DNA from: Cardinalis cardinalis
Taxonomy: Eukaryota > Chordata > Aves > Passeriformes > Cardinalidae
DNA: 64,000 nt
NCBI GenBank assembly: GCA_014549065.1
Contig: JACDOX010000040.1
Span: 5,788,095 to 5,852,094, forward strand
Direction of reading: 5' to 3'
Below the pieces are notes generated by a model that worked only from the letters and a program-made list of their open reading frames with translations, had not been told where the DNA came from and made no database searches. Positions 14,736 through 27,892 of the stretch are shown here, piece by piece (the stretch's first letter is position 1; every line of letters begins with the position of its first letter). The translations under genes and the position numbers were made by a program.

Positions 14736-15309
14736 GAACCCCAACCTGTGCCTGTAGAGACCGACAAATCTAAGTGACTGCCCTCTGTGGACACGTTGTG
14801 CAACTCCCACAGGCCATTCAGTGTGTGTGGTGTTTGCCAGCTGCTCATCTTCCCTGCATTTCTTCTTCNTTCCTATTTTGCACAGTATATACTGTGCTTT
14901 GCCCTCCAAGCCCTTCCACCTTTGCTGTGCTAGGAGAGCCNCTTTGCAGTGTGAGGACAGGAATGAACAATTCACCATGGAACATGGGCTGTGAGCCCTT
15001 CTCACAGAGCAAGCTGGCAATGTGGCATGTGCCTGGGGCAAAGCCACCCAAAGAGCCAGTCCTCTCACTGAAGTGGGATTTTGCAGAGCAGTATCCTTCA
15101 TCAGGTCTCCTTGCTGGGGACAGGGATGCCCCTCCATCTTCTCTCTNATATGAAGAGCCTGAGAGGGAAAATTCACTGCGAGAATGACAGTGCTGTTTTA
15201 AGTGTCTGATATTCCATGGGGCTCTAGATAATGAGCAAAGATCATGTTTCCAAAGCTTTCCTGGAGAGNGAATAGTCAAGGTTGTGAGGAAGGGAGCGTG
15301 GTGGAAAGA
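14736..15309. other. GC-richer unassigned block beside the CR1
   Basis: This block has overlapping long open stretches on both strands (137 codons +, 151 and 144 codons -). That is typical of stop-poor GC-richer DNA rather than of a gene. No protein family recognised; it could be an unidentified transposon segment. Confidence 0.4.
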
Positions 15310-15406
15310 TGTATGTCAGGTGTCAGTTGTTAAACACGTGCAGATGTATGGCACTGCAGAACACTATAGCTGTTCACTTGGCTCTAAGTATTGACTTTGA
15401 AAAAAA
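15310..15406 (+). repeat. Dispersed repeat, copy 1
   Basis: The core at 15332-15399 matches 17515-17582 over 68 bases with 6 differences by hand comparison. It includes CAGATGTATGGCACTGCAGA and ends TATTGACTTTG followed by an A run. It is probably a piece of a transposable element; the family is not recognised. Confidence 0.8.
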
Positions 15407-17491
15407 ATATTAAGGAAGTGTTTTGGTGCAAATGTCTCAAAGATGGTGTCCTGTATAAGAGTTCCAATCATAGCTACCTTTGAGCTAAATCTTTGTGCTA
15501 CTATCTGGGGACTGCACAGTGGGGAGAAGTCTTTAAAAGTGAAATGAACTGCCTACAAGTAGAAAAATGACAAGAACTTTTATCTGAAGCCTAACCAACC
15601 GTTCAAAAGTGGCTCATCAGTAGATAGTAAAAATTTATATTTTGCACAATATANTCTTTTGTCAAGGGATGCATTAAATGTCCAGATGGTTCAGGCAACA
15701 AAAAAATACTTAGTTTTGAATATATTCCTACTGCAAGAGTTTAAGAGAAAGCGGCATAAGAGAACACAAAGAAAATTTCTTACCAAGCTGCTTCACTTTT
15801 CTTCTGAAGTGACAATTTAAAAATGATGCATTGGTCATTTTCTTGAGCNCCTAGTGTTTATATGTGAAAGAATTTTAGTCAAAAATGTCAAAAGACTATT
15901 AGAAACACTTTCTTTTACGAGATTCTGAAAACCAAGATTGCTTTAAAACTATTATAAACTTTTTTTTGGCTCTCTTTCAACGAAAATTACAGCCTGTAAG
16001 CTTTCAAAACATTTTCTAGAGATTGATAAAACATTAAAAAGCAAGTCATTAATCTTTTATATGAGTTGTACTTTATTCTTAGCATGTCCTCACATGGTTA
16101 TAGGTTTCTTTCAATCTACTAAAGTCAATAAATTGAAAGACCATTTTCAATTTCTAGAAATTCAGTTCAAAAGTCTTTATGCACTACTATTGAAAAGCTT
16201 TTTGTCTATTTAAACTTTATATCATAATTATACCACAAAGATATCACTAAGTAAATCATCAAATTAAATTATTTTTATAATGCTACAATTTAGCTATATC
16301 AATAGCTCTAAAATTCTAACACACGTGAAAATTCTCCTATTCAGTCAATAGTATTTCTAAATTTAATCTGCCTGATTTTATTCTGACAAAATTATTTTCA
16401 CTTTTATTTTTATAAGGACTATGAAAAAAACCCATAAAAATAATTTATNAACAAAGGAAGCTGAACTTTAAGTGCTATCATTCAGTAAAAGAATTTTCAG
16501 TGACATTTTGTCAATGTAAATATGTTTACTACTTTAATTGATGTGACTGAGAGCTTTTAAGAACCAAATGGAAAATATTACAATAACTTTAAAGTTACAC
16601 TGTAAAATGTGAAATTGTGAAAAACCATTTCAGATATTCAGTAACGCTAAATTAATTTCTCTTCAGATATGATATCTTAAGTACTGAGAAGTGTCTGAAT
16701 TGTCTTGTAATATGTTCTTTCACGTTGAATTGTTTTTAAAATTAATTACTAACATATCTGAATAGATAGTGTAATACTATAGTATGCAACTTTGTAAGGG
16801 AAGAATATGAAGCTATCNCACTCTGCCATTAAACATTTTAAAAACTCATAATTACATGCAGAGCATATACTTCTTCCNTGCTTGATATAAATTAACTTTT
16901 ATTTTTTATGGTGGTAAGCTAGCACCCAAAGGCTTATTTTTGCACTTTGCTTACCATGAATTCAAGACTGTGAATTATAAATTCTTAGTTTTGTTTCTGT
17001 TCTACTCCCAGCCTTAGTGGAGCATTATTAGTTGTCCCAGTGTAAATGGATCCCAGTGTCAGTTGAATTTAGTAAAACCTGAGTACNTTTCTATCATTCT
17101 ATGAACTTTAAAGGTTCTTTCCCTCTTCCTTCCCGCTGCCATTCTTTTCTATATGTACAGATATTTAGGAAACAAACAAAACCCAAAAGAGTTAGATGTT
17201 ATATTTATCCATTCGATGGTAGCCTTCCACTACTGNGGAGTATGTTTATGAAGTTTTCCCTTTTTACAGTATGCATGAAAAAATTGTTATATCTCATTGG
17301 CTGTTTAATAATTGCTAATTGCATATGTGTAGTATTGTTAAATTTGTACTCTTTATACAGTTCCATTTTAAACCATTTTAAAATTAGGGGAAAGCAATAC
17401 ATTCATGAGGTGAGTGAGAATTAAAAATCTCATGTAGGACCAACCTATTTTTACATGGTGTTTCTGGTAACGTAGACCTTTTCCCAGCACA
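15407..17491. other. Very AT-rich non-coding DNA
   Basis: No gene, RNA or repeat family recognised. Confidence 0.6.
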
Positions 17492-17590
17492 ATATGTNAA
17501 GATGTGAGTTGCTTAAACATGTGCAGATGCATGGCACTGCAGAACACTGCAGCTCTTCACTTGGCTCTACGTATTGACTTTGNAAAAAAG
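17492..17590 (+). repeat. Dispersed repeat, copy 2
   Basis: Second copy of the 15310-15406 element in the same orientation; the core is 17515-17582. It also ends in an A run (17584-17589) after TATTGACTTTG. Confidence 0.8.
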
Positions 17591-20494
17591 ATTTGGGTTT
17601 GTAGTGGTTTCTGATTTTCTCAGACACCCANCTTCCCAGGAAGGTACTTCTGACATTTACGCAAGACTAACACTGGAATAACATTGCNAGTCTTCAGGAA
17701 GCAATCATTTCTCCTGCCCCAGTAAACAAGAAAAAGCAGCTTGAAATGGAGAAAAAAAANCAGAGTGGTTTGGTTTGAACACATATATTAAAATCTTCTT
17801 TACTATTTGATTGCAGGATGCAACAATTACTAGAAATTAATGTTACTAAATGAGTAGCATAGATTATTGAAAATATTAAATGGCTTCTGACAGACACTGA
17901 CTGTTTAGGAAGAAAGGTGCACTTCTTTTGCACTATAAAACCATAGAGTGGATGTGTAAAACTTTATAATATCAAAAATAAAATAGGAAAAAAGAGGTAA
18001 TGCAGACAGGTATTAAAAGTTATATTTAAGTGAAAATGGAAGATAAAAGTAAAGTTTTTAAAAACTCCAAGTGTAGCTTTTAATATTTTATTAAATTCTA
18101 ATTGTAAGTCTTTTACATACATGTGTTAGCAAGCATTTATTTATTCACAGATGCAAGAGGAATAGTACCTAAAATTATGACATGGACCAGTTGTGAAGTT
18201 CAGGAGAATTGGAGTTTGTGTTAAATTAGTTATTTAAACCATTCAGGTAAGGCTTTAAGTATTCCAGCCCATCTTGCAGACATGAAAACTTCTCTATTGC
18301 TGTAAAAAACATCTGATATCAGCTTCTAAATTTAAGGAAAATATATAAAATAATATGTATTTTTACTTCTTTAGTCTATTTTCCTGGGCTTACAGATTCA
18401 NAGAATTCACTAGGCAAATTGAATTCAACATTTTCAGGAAAGCTTATGTAAATTCCNATAACAGTTGTCGTTGATCCCTCTGGAAAATTTCCCCCTCTTT
18501 ACACATCAGAAACTGCTTTTGTTAGAAGAGATGAGTCTATGTAAAAACAGCCCTTTTCCATCCTCTGGTTTTCTTCCTTAAATCCTTAGGCAGCCCTCGA
18601 GGTTCCCGCTGGGCNCAAGAGCAGTGATGCCTGATACAAACACGGGCTGACTTGGCACAGTGTCCCTCACATCCAGCACAGCTTTGCTCCAGGAATGGTG
18701 CGGGTTCAATCAATGGCCTTCAGAGCAGCTGCCAACAGTCGTTCCTGGCACACAACAAAAGGAGATGTATGCCATGCGAACAGCCTTTTGATAGTTTCAA
18801 GGGATTAAAGAATAAGGACTGGAAGAATGTGGCACAGGGACGGGCTTGCCTATCATCCATGAGGACTACTAGAAAGAGAAAAATCTCCTTTATGATTATT
18901 TAATAGGTTAGAAAGACCATTGGTGTGACTTCCCTTCCAGTNCTGTTCTAGAGTAACATAATATGTCAATCATAAGATCCTGCCCTGAGCACAAAAAAAT
19001 ATAGGGACAATATATTATGGATATGAAACATATGAAAATTGAAGCCATTTGAAAAATTAGTTAAGAATAATTTCCAGGCATATTTCTGAGTAACAATTTT
19101 CAGTAGCTTATACACATCAAAAAAAGAATCAGCAACAGCTTTTGATCTCTAACTGGAGAGAAATTAAGAAACAGCATTCATGGTTTACCTTCTTTTTCTT
19201 TGTCTATTGATATGAAAANTAACTTTGGGGAAGAGAAACTTAAACTGAAGAAAAATTTCTGAGAGGGCAGAAAAAGGTGATTTCAATTTCAGTAGACCTG
19301 TGGCAATTTGCATAAACCAGGGATCTTTCCTTCAGCCTTCTCAATGAAAAAAATTAAAAAAAAAAAAAAAGGAGGAGGCAGAATAATTCTTGTCTATTCA
19401 CTGTTTGATCNGTTTGGTTTGTGTTGTTCCTACTCCTCTATCCCAAGCAGAAACTCTTCACTAAGAAATCACTTCTTTCTAAGACATGAGCAGGAGCTAG
19501 AATTGTTATTATCTGAGGAGAATATTACTGTCATATAGTGGAAGCAATGCAATATAAAAATGTCGAACATTAAAACCAAATTATATATTAATTATTTTTC
19601 AGTGATTAGGATGAGGCTTCTCTAGATTTGGAATTTTTTTGAGCTTTTTTCCCCTTTTTTTTCCAGTGTGCACATGCACAGCCCCATGATAAACGGCCAG
19701 ACATGAGGCTATTGCTAGCTGACACTGTAGGAATCTTTACTCCCTACAATGCTTAGTGCTGAGATGATTTTCATTGCTGGAAGCCTGAGGATGCATACCA
19801 TTTAGACATGAGTTCTGNTTTTCCAAATTATGCTCTGATTTTTTTTTTCTTTTGGCAGTTTGACATGCTCTCTTTGTTGCAGCATTATTATTATTGTTAT
19901 TATTATTATCATTATCATCATCATCATCTATATTTGAACAGCTCTCTTTTTATAGCTGTGTTAAATTCCCCACAGTCTAAGCAAATACACCATTGACCAT
20001 CATTTATGTCTACAATAATAAAAGAATTTATCATTTCAGCAATTTTCTTGGCTATTTGTAAAAAGAGTTTTATCCTATCTACTCAGGTTTCATTTTGTTC
20101 TGAAGACCATGGTGTGCTTTAGTATGTGTAGGAATCACAGAAGCAATCTATCTGTCTACTCAAATTTTGTATTTAACAGGTAACATCACTAAGGATTTAA
20201 TGGTAAAGGACAAGCTGAATCATTTATCTTGGTACTGCATCCCTATGCTGTTTTCATTCTAACACAGGGAAGTTATAAAGCTTTAGTTTTAAGTTATAGT
20301 TATAGTTTTAAGTGAGACNGTAATTTCTCATTTCAGCACAGGATAAAAATTTCTTGTTTCATTTCATTTCAGCAGCAGAATTATAGTGGTCTTAATGTTG
20401 TAACATTGTCCAAGGTTAAGGGATTAACAATCTGCCAAAGCTACTGTGTTCTTTACTCACCTGTAGCTAGATCTGTTGGCTCCTGAACCAATGT
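17591..20494. other. AT-rich non-coding DNA
   Basis: No gene recognised. Holds an A-rich tract near 19350-19370 and a TTA/TCA trinucleotide tract at 19884-19928. Confidence 0.6.
19884..19928. repeat. (ATT)n/(ATC)n microsatellite
   Basis: ATT units pass into ATC units (ATTATTATTATTGTTATTAT then CATCATCATC). Confidence 0.9.
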
Positions 20495-20699
20495 CCTTCC
20501 CTTCCCTTCCCTTCCCTTCCCTTCCCTTCCCTTCCCTTCCCTTCCCTTCCCTTCCCTTCCCTTCCCTTCCCTTCCTTTTAAAAGCATTTTCTTCTGCAGT
20601 TTGTAGNCCTTCCCTTCCCTTCCCTTCCCTTCCCTTCCCTTCCCTTCCCTTCCCTTCCCTTGATATCCTTTTAAAAGCATTTTCTTCTGCAGTTTGTAG
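20495..20699. repeat. TTCCC pentanucleotide array in two blocks with a duplicated 33-bp spacer
   Basis: Two blocks of CCCTT repeats, 20495-20575 and 20608-20661, are each followed by the same 33-base sequence beginning CCTTTTAAAAGCATTTTC (20574-20606 and 20667-20699). The higher-order unit is therefore array plus spacer, present twice. All pyrimidines sit on one strand. Read in frame it gives meaningless SLPFP or GREGK strings, not a protein. Confidence 0.95.
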
Positions 20700-21424
20700 A
20701 ACAGCTGCTGGGACAATCAGAAATATGTTCTCATATTCCTAATATGCCACTTATTGTAGCACTTTCCCCTTCTTACAGTTGTTCAATAATGCTTTAGGAA
20801 TTAGGGCAATCTGATTTGCTTTTGATGAAAACATTACTGGTTCATTGGAGATTCACAGGCAGATTTTCAGCTGGCTATGTTCATTCAGATAAGGCATTTT
20901 ANGAGATAACACACTTCAAGCTGTGATTTGCCTTCTTTCTATCTTCCCCTTTGCACTTCTTATTTCTTCCCNGATATGAATTTTGAACTACTGTTGACGG
21001 TGTGCTATGAGGATGTGGGTTTACTTGAAAATTGGTAACATTAACTGTCAGATTCTAAAATAAAGATGACTGAATACCATCTGCATTTTAATTATTGTAT
21101 AGATAATAGAATAACTTTCCCATTGGTCTACACTGGTAGTAATTACCATAGTTGCTCCTAATAAAGTTGGTGAGATTTGAAAAATGTATTTTCATTTCTT
21201 GTCTTTCAGTTTCTCACTTGGATCTCCGAATGGTAAGGCATTCTACTAGGAGAGTTTTCATGTCTTTCTTATGAGCTGTTGTGAGATGNCTTTGCACTGA
21301 AGTTTTCAGTTCCTGCATCTGGTGGCACAAATGAAATGTTGTAAGTGCTTTTATGACTTTTTTTTCATATTTAATTTTCATATTTAATTCTGGGTAGTGG
21401 AATTGTAGCTTTAGTTCCCTACCA
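20700..21424. other. Non-coding DNA
   Basis: Nothing recognised apart from a small CATATTTAATTTT duplication near 21365. Confidence 0.55.
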
Positions 21425-21600
21425 ATGTCTGAGATTATATCCTGAGAGTTTCATATTAGACACCAGGGCAAGAAAAATCTACTGGAAGGGCAGGGCAGCA
21501 CTGCAACAGGTTACTAAGAAGGTTGTGAAATGTCCTTGGAGATTTTCAAGCTTTGGCTAGACAAAGCCAGAGCTGACCTTTTCTAGTATTGGTTATAGCC
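21425..21600 (+). mobile_element. CR1 LINE 3' fragment, plus orientation
   Basis: A run of CR1 3'-end signatures in order: AGACACCAGGGCAAGAAAAA, GGCAGCACTGCAACAGGTTA, CCTTGGAGATTTTCAAGCTT and GCTAGACAAAGCCAGAGCTG. The end fades after about 21600 and may extend to 21660. Diverged and without an open frame. Confidence 0.7.
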
Positions 21601-24600
21601 CCATTCCATGTAGTAATTGTCCTGTATGAGCTCCATTGACCACCCCCTCAACCAGCACTTCTGTCTTGGAAGTGGAAATGCTGTGACTCCATAGAACAGT
21701 CACTGTTGCAAGGGCTGTATATAAGGATAACCTTCCTGGAGAATTAGTGTTTTTGGACTTGTCAATTTTCAGGAACTGCTCAATATTACACCACCATCCT
21801 GTGATTAGAAGGGACGATGATGAAGCTGGCCACTTCTCTTATGTAGTTGACACAGTACAGAGAAGTGTATCACAAACCAGAGCCTCATTTTCATAGCTAA
21901 TTTTAGTCTGACAAGGAGGTGCACCAACATTTACTCTGGATTGTTTGCAAATTGCATAGCTGTCTCCTTGTGACCTGAGTCACACAGCACAGTCTAGGCA
22001 GGACAAACAAGAAACTTAACCTAGGGATTTTTCAGCCAGTCTTTAAACCTCATATCATTACATTATCATCAAATGGTGATTCATGGACAGCCTTTTGTAA
22101 CTGGCAGGTATTAATTGAATTATAACCAGTATCTTTTTCTATGTAAATTTATTGTTTCCTCTTTGCTATAGCCAAATGTGTTATTCCTGCTACACCTCAG
22201 CATAATTGATAAAGTTATTTCAGAGTACAGTACAGTACTTCTGTTCTTATATTTTCATATTTCACTAAAGCAAACTGACTCACTAATAANATTATTTGAG
22301 TAGTGGGGTCTCCTCAAATGTCTTTACCTCAGTCAGTGGTCCTTGTCTTATTGAGGTTCATCAGTGAATGCAGAAAAAGAATAATTTCCTTTTTGTANTT
22401 TTTCAAGTGCTGATAAATCAAAAATGTTGATAGGATAAATTTGAAATACTTCTTAAAGAAATCTGCAGCAAAGGGAANGGTTGTTACTTTATAGAATGAC
22501 TGTATAAAATGAAATGCTTAGGTGGACTTAAAAAACCCCTTAAATTCATCATATTTTTCTCTTTGTGGNTATGCCATCATACTTGTGTATGCTAATGTTG
22601 TCTCTGCTGCTCAAATAANGCACTCCATGCAGTGTTTCAGCTAACAGTGAGCAAACTCAATACTTTACTATGACATCTCTATCGTACTTTGCATTTTACC
22701 TCCTGTTTGATACAGATAAATTCTTAAGCTGTGCCACATTTTTCCTCAAGATTGGGCAGATCAGTGAGGGCCATAAAATATTAATCACGAAAGCTTAGAG
22801 AATTAGATGTCTGTGACTGTAGGTTTGTCTTGTTGGCAAATCTTTCTCAGTCTAAACTATTTCTCTTTTTTAACCCCAACAGAAATGATGCACTGTAAAA
22901 AGTATTATGTCTGATCAGATTAAAATGTATGTGGTTTTTCAGACCAGAAAAAGGGTCTGATTTTTTTATTCAATGCTCCAAGTTTATTTAAGAATTATTA
23001 CATGTTTTAGTAGTTTTGTTGTCAAAAGCAGACCTGATTGCCAGTACGCCATTTTCTTTGATTTCTCCAATTATAACACTATCNTACAGATCATATGGAG
23101 CTAGAAGAAAGGGTATAAGTATAGAGAAAGAAAATTATAACTTTCTTTGTAAACTTCTGCCACTACAGGCAAAAGGTGCTTAACCAGGTAGTTGCCATGG
23201 TGGGTACAANGTGTGTTACAGGAGAAGCTGTTGAGAGACCTCTAGTTTTTGACTAGGCCCTGTTATTTGGGGATTGAAGAGGAATGGGAAGTGATCATTC
23301 CCTCTTCCTTTCCAATACTCTTTGTAACNTATCTGTTTGGGGCTTGTTTACATTAAATGAAATGGTATCAAAACTTGTGTCCCAAACATGGAGGATTGAG
23401 AGGACCTTCTCTTTGGTTGAGAGATATTTTCTTTTATCTTCCTTGTTACAGTGCCTTGTATTTCTTGGTTTATTTCTTCTTTAGTTAACTACTATTAACA
23501 TGGGTTAGTTAAATAGAAATAACTCTAAGGCTGAAGAAGCAGCCATTTTTTTCAAATTAATATTAGCCTGTCCTGGGTAGATTTTAATGAATTATCCATA
23601 AAGCACAATAAATGGAAATAGGTATCCTGACTCTACAATGAACAATAAAAGTCATTACACAAGAACAGGTCATGCTAAAAGTCCTTGAATGACAATAAGC
23701 TGTCTCTAATTATTAGTCTGTAACAATGTGGATTTTTACATCCTTGGAAAATTAATTGTATAGCACTAGGAAAAATTTGCATTTTTCCTCCTACTTGACT
23801 CATGCTGCTTGTCATGCATTTGTTATTTCTCCTTTGCTTACTACTGTGATNGGATTCTACCACTCTGCTTCAAATAAAATTTGGACAAAATGGCTCTACA
23901 TTTCTAGACTTCTCAAAATCTACAGTAATATCTTAAGACAGGAGTCATCTTACCTAATTTTACTCNTGAAAAAGTGGAGTAAATGGAAAGAGTTTACCTA
24001 TTCAGAGCACCTTTCTGAAACAGCTATCTTAGCATACATTTGATTACTTTATAATGAGTACCTGTGTAAGCAGCATAGATTATATGACTAATGCTTAGGT
24101 GACTAAAACCAGAGGATGAATTCTTTTCTAATGGTTGAAAGTGTTGCTGTTTCTGCTCACAGTACTATCAACCAGTTTCAGGGTACTGCCTTCACAGCAC
24201 AAAGTGTGGGAGACAGTGACATAATAATTAATTCTTGGGTTTATGCCTTGTCTAGGCCTGGTACTACATTGGTAATCCTAGTCTGTCTTTTTGATTATCC
24301 TATAAAAAATTTCCCATCAAAATTCCTTGTTAAATGTATACATCCACCAACAACGGGGACTCAAATCTCATGATCCCTGTCCCAGACTCCCTCAAATTTA
24401 CTATCCAATATTGTGTCCATTCTGTCCATTTCTATAGTTCCTTGTAAATCAGGAATTCAACAGTCCTTCAGTCCTTGAAGTACACCCAGGAGATGCCAAA
24501 TTTGATGACATTCCTGGGCTCCACATACATTTTGCTTATTGTCAGTACCTTCACATGTATGCTGCTGATGNTTTGCTTAGAGTATTTCCAAAAGTCATAA

Positions 24601-26079
24601 GGAATGAGGAGCTTCTGGTGAGACATAAGGGGGGCAGTCTGGCACTCTACTGGAAGTTCCACTGTTGTGGAACACTGTTAGCATTATACTTTACGTTCTT
24701 ATGAGAAGACTTTTCTCAAATTGTTAGAAAAGGAATGTAAGTTCCAAGACTTGCTGCTTTCTGGAAGACATCCTAATATTCCTCTTGAGGGGACCAGAAA
24801 CCCTGTTGCACAAAACAGTTCTGTCCTGTGTCCAATGTGCTTTACAGATCAGAGCTAAGATGACAGTGGTGGGCAAGAACACTAATCCATGGTATATAAT
24901 TGGTGTCATCCCTACCAAAGTCTCATTTTTTTTAACCTTGTCTTTAATCTATTAAAATAAAGAAAAAAGGAAAAGCAGCTTTCTTTTAGTCTAGAGTAGA
25001 ATGAAACACCAAATTATATGTTTCACAAACACAAGAAGAATCAAGAAGTTTACTTTGTCATGTTNGCCTTTTGCGTAGTGTTAAATTAAATCACACATTG
25101 CTCAGACTTTCTAATTAACNGTATGCTATGTGGAGGAAGTCTTTCAGTAATTAACCTTTCAGTTAATCAAAGCACATTTTCTGCTTCCCTCCATCTTAAA
25201 TCTATTTCATGTTTTTTTTCCCCCTTTACTTCTTATCATTTACTTTGTGGTCTAGATCTTGCCTTTGAAGTACTGAGATCAAGTCCCTGATTCACAGCTA
25301 TCAAAATTTTAAGCTACACTGTAAGGTAAAAGAGAAGGGTAAAGCCTATTTTAATTCTAATATTTCTGAATTAAAATATCAGTTCTAGTATGATAGAAAA
25401 ATAACTTCCATGAACAGCCATTTTTCTTGGTTGAAATCATATGCAGTAATAAAGATGTTCTGCTTTTCATTCAAAATCAACAGTTATTCTTTTTAGGAAT
25501 GTAGAAGTCTTTTTGTAAAGGGAGATATAATTGCTGCTTATGTATACAATAGAACTTCATCATACTGAAAACTGAGCTCACGTATGACCTGCAGATTTTC
25601 TCTTCATTTTCCACAATGTTTCACATTCTTAAGCATTTCTTAGGTTGGTTTTTTTTGTCATTGTCTTCTATAAAACTAGGGAGTCATTTATAAAGAAAGT
25701 GCTGTGCAAACAGGAGGCTTACAAGCCAACATATACAGATTTCAAAGCAAAAAGAGGTCAGGTAAAAATCTCTGCAAGAATTGTCTGTTTAATAAAGTAA
25801 TTTTAAAAAGTGCAAACTCTTTGAAAAATATAGTTTTCTCCAGCAAAGAACAATTTTTTTCTCTCCTGTATCCACTTAAGGAAGTAGAATAATGTATTTC
25901 AACTTGACTACATGGAAGAGAATAATTGCCAAATAGTCAGCCTAAGTGATCTGCTAGTTGATGTTTCATCAGTATTTTTTCTGAATTAACTAATTATTAC
26001 CTCATGCATGTGTGTTTCCATATTTTTAACTTACATAAACTTCGAAAAGCCTACAAATAATCTTCTAAAGAGAGAGAAC
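21601..26079. other. AT-rich non-coding DNA
   Basis: No gene recognised. Adjacent minus-strand open stretches of 64 codons at 24468-24662 and 24724-24918 have protein-like composition but no family I can name. Confidence 0.5.
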
Positions 26080-26180
26080 GTACTGACAGAACTAGGGGAA
26101 ATGGACTCAAACTGNAAACGTTCAAGNCCAGGTTGGATGGAACTCTGAGTAAAAGGTGTGCCTTCCCATGGCACTAATTT
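26080..26180 (+). mobile_element. Short CR1 3' remnant
   Basis: GGGGAAATGGACTCAAACTG, then CCAGGTTGGATGGAACTCTG, then CCTTCCCATGGCA follow the order of the CR1 3' end, with internal deletions. Confidence 0.6.
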
Positions 26181-27624
26181 AATCTAATNATTGAAATATT
26201 TTATATTTTTGGANTTCTTTACAAGGCATTTCACACTCTAAGCCAGTATTAAAACACAAACTGCATTGTCAGGTAGTTTAACAGAAACAACAAGCAATAG
26301 AAAATCACTGTGTACTTACCGAGTTACAGAACATGAAATATTCATGCAAAATAAACAGAAAAATGCAGGTAATGTATAATATGCAATTTATTTCTGATCA
26401 TCTTCGTTTCTGTAGATAGACTAAAAAAAATAGCTGGGCTCTTCACTGCACACAAACTTGCTGGAATACACTTCTTTTAGACAACAAACCAACTTTTCAA
26501 TCATGTTAAAGTAATGTATTGACATAGCTCAGTGGAGTCACAGAAAGATGTTATTTCACTTAATGATGTTACAAGGTTATATCATGTTGATGTTATAGGA
26601 TTTGTACAGTCAGAGGTCAAAAGAACATTAAAAGCCTAGGCTGATGTCTACAGTCCAGATGTGTTAGAAAGTGATGCAGAAAATGGTCATTAGAGCTTAA
26701 GCACTCATTGGTATAAAAATTTTAATAACATTGAAATTCTTCTACTTTTCTTCCTAAGCCCAAGTTTAAAAAATACACTGCATATGTCCTGAGTAGCTAT
26801 TAGATACTATGTCATACTGAGAGCTGATGGCACCTGAAAACATAGCTGCATTCTGGCTTTGCCTTCATGCTCTGGAAGTCACCAGGAAGAGTGGGAAACA
26901 ATCACATAATTTTCCATGTAACTTCACAGCTCTTCTTGATGTGTCTACTTCCAAAACTCTTGGTGAAGCATTAAAAATACCCCAAGCACAAACATGCAGA
27001 AATTTTGCCAGCAAAGAATTCTAAAAACTTTCTAGTACATGAGCCCCTCTTACTACCATATTTATTTCAAAGATTGACAACTAAGCCAGAATTTTTGGCT
27101 TTTCCCCTTCATTTTTCTTCCTGTGCTTATTATCTGCATTAAGGATTCATATAAAATTAACAACTGTAAACTTAAAACNAAAGAAGTAAAATATCTGCCT
27201 GATTTTCCACTTGCAGTCAGTTCAGTCNTTTTCCTCTAATTTACTATAGTTATATGTCTGAGTCACATATTTCCAATATACAAATCAGCAAGTCACTCTG
27301 TGCTTGCTTGGCTGCATTTGCAGATATGTTTAGTCCCACTTCCCTAATCCACACACAGAAGGTCCTGTCATAAAACTTAGTTGCTAAATATTTACAGTTG
27401 AAAAATATTGATCATCAGCAATGCTGCGAATAATTTCTTTCCCAAGGACATTGTGCCTGCAGTTGATGAAGATGCATCCATGGTCTCTAGAGTTTCCATT
27501 AAAAAGCATATTCTCACACAGCTTGCAGCCAGAAAGCAGGGCTTCAGCATGCAGGAACATATCACTTGTTCCAGAAGGCAAACATTGTAAATAATGAATG
27601 TTCCCCTTCTTCCTTCTTCCCTTA
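26181..27624. other. Non-coding DNA
   Basis: AT-rich. The 27384-27590 part is open on both strands (65 and 60 codons) without a recognisable family. Confidence 0.5.
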
Positions 27625-27892
27625 CCTTTTATATCTGAGCTGACATCACATGGTACAGAATATCCCTTTGATCAGTTTGGGTCAGCTGGCCTAGTTGTGT
27701 CCTTTCCAGGATTTTGCCCACCCCCATCCTACTGAATGTTGAGAGACAGTCTCGGTGCTGTGCCAGTGCTGCTCAGCAGTAGCCAAAAAACACTGGTGTG
27801 TTATCAGCACCTTTCTAGCTACCAATGCAAAGAACAGCATTGTGAGGGCTGCTGTGGGAAGATGAACTCCATCTCAGCCAGACCTAGTACGT
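27625..27892 (-). mobile_element. Avian ERV LTR (partial), minus orientation
   Basis: Read on the minus strand it starts near 27892 with TACTAGGTCTGGCTGAGATG and passes through GATAACACACCAGTGTTTTT and GGACACAACTAGGCCAGCTG. It then reaches GATATTCTGTACCATGTGAT and a TATA-like ATATAAAAGG at about 27627-27636. This matches the U3 of a common avian endogenous retrovirus LTR as I remember it. R and U5 are not evident. No internal retroviral genes are nearby. Confidence 0.7.

Noticed and set aside
18690..18715. GGTTCAATC as a tRNA or SINE B box
   Set aside because: No A box or cloverleaf can be built around it.
20453..20742. Open frames with GREGK or SLPFP repeats across the TTCCC array
   Set aside because: They are the frame-independent translation of a pentanucleotide repeat on both strands, not a gene.
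27384..27590. Cys-containing frame (CKLCENMLF) as a coding exon
   Set aside because: Open on both strands, no flanking splice pattern I could support, no family recognised.
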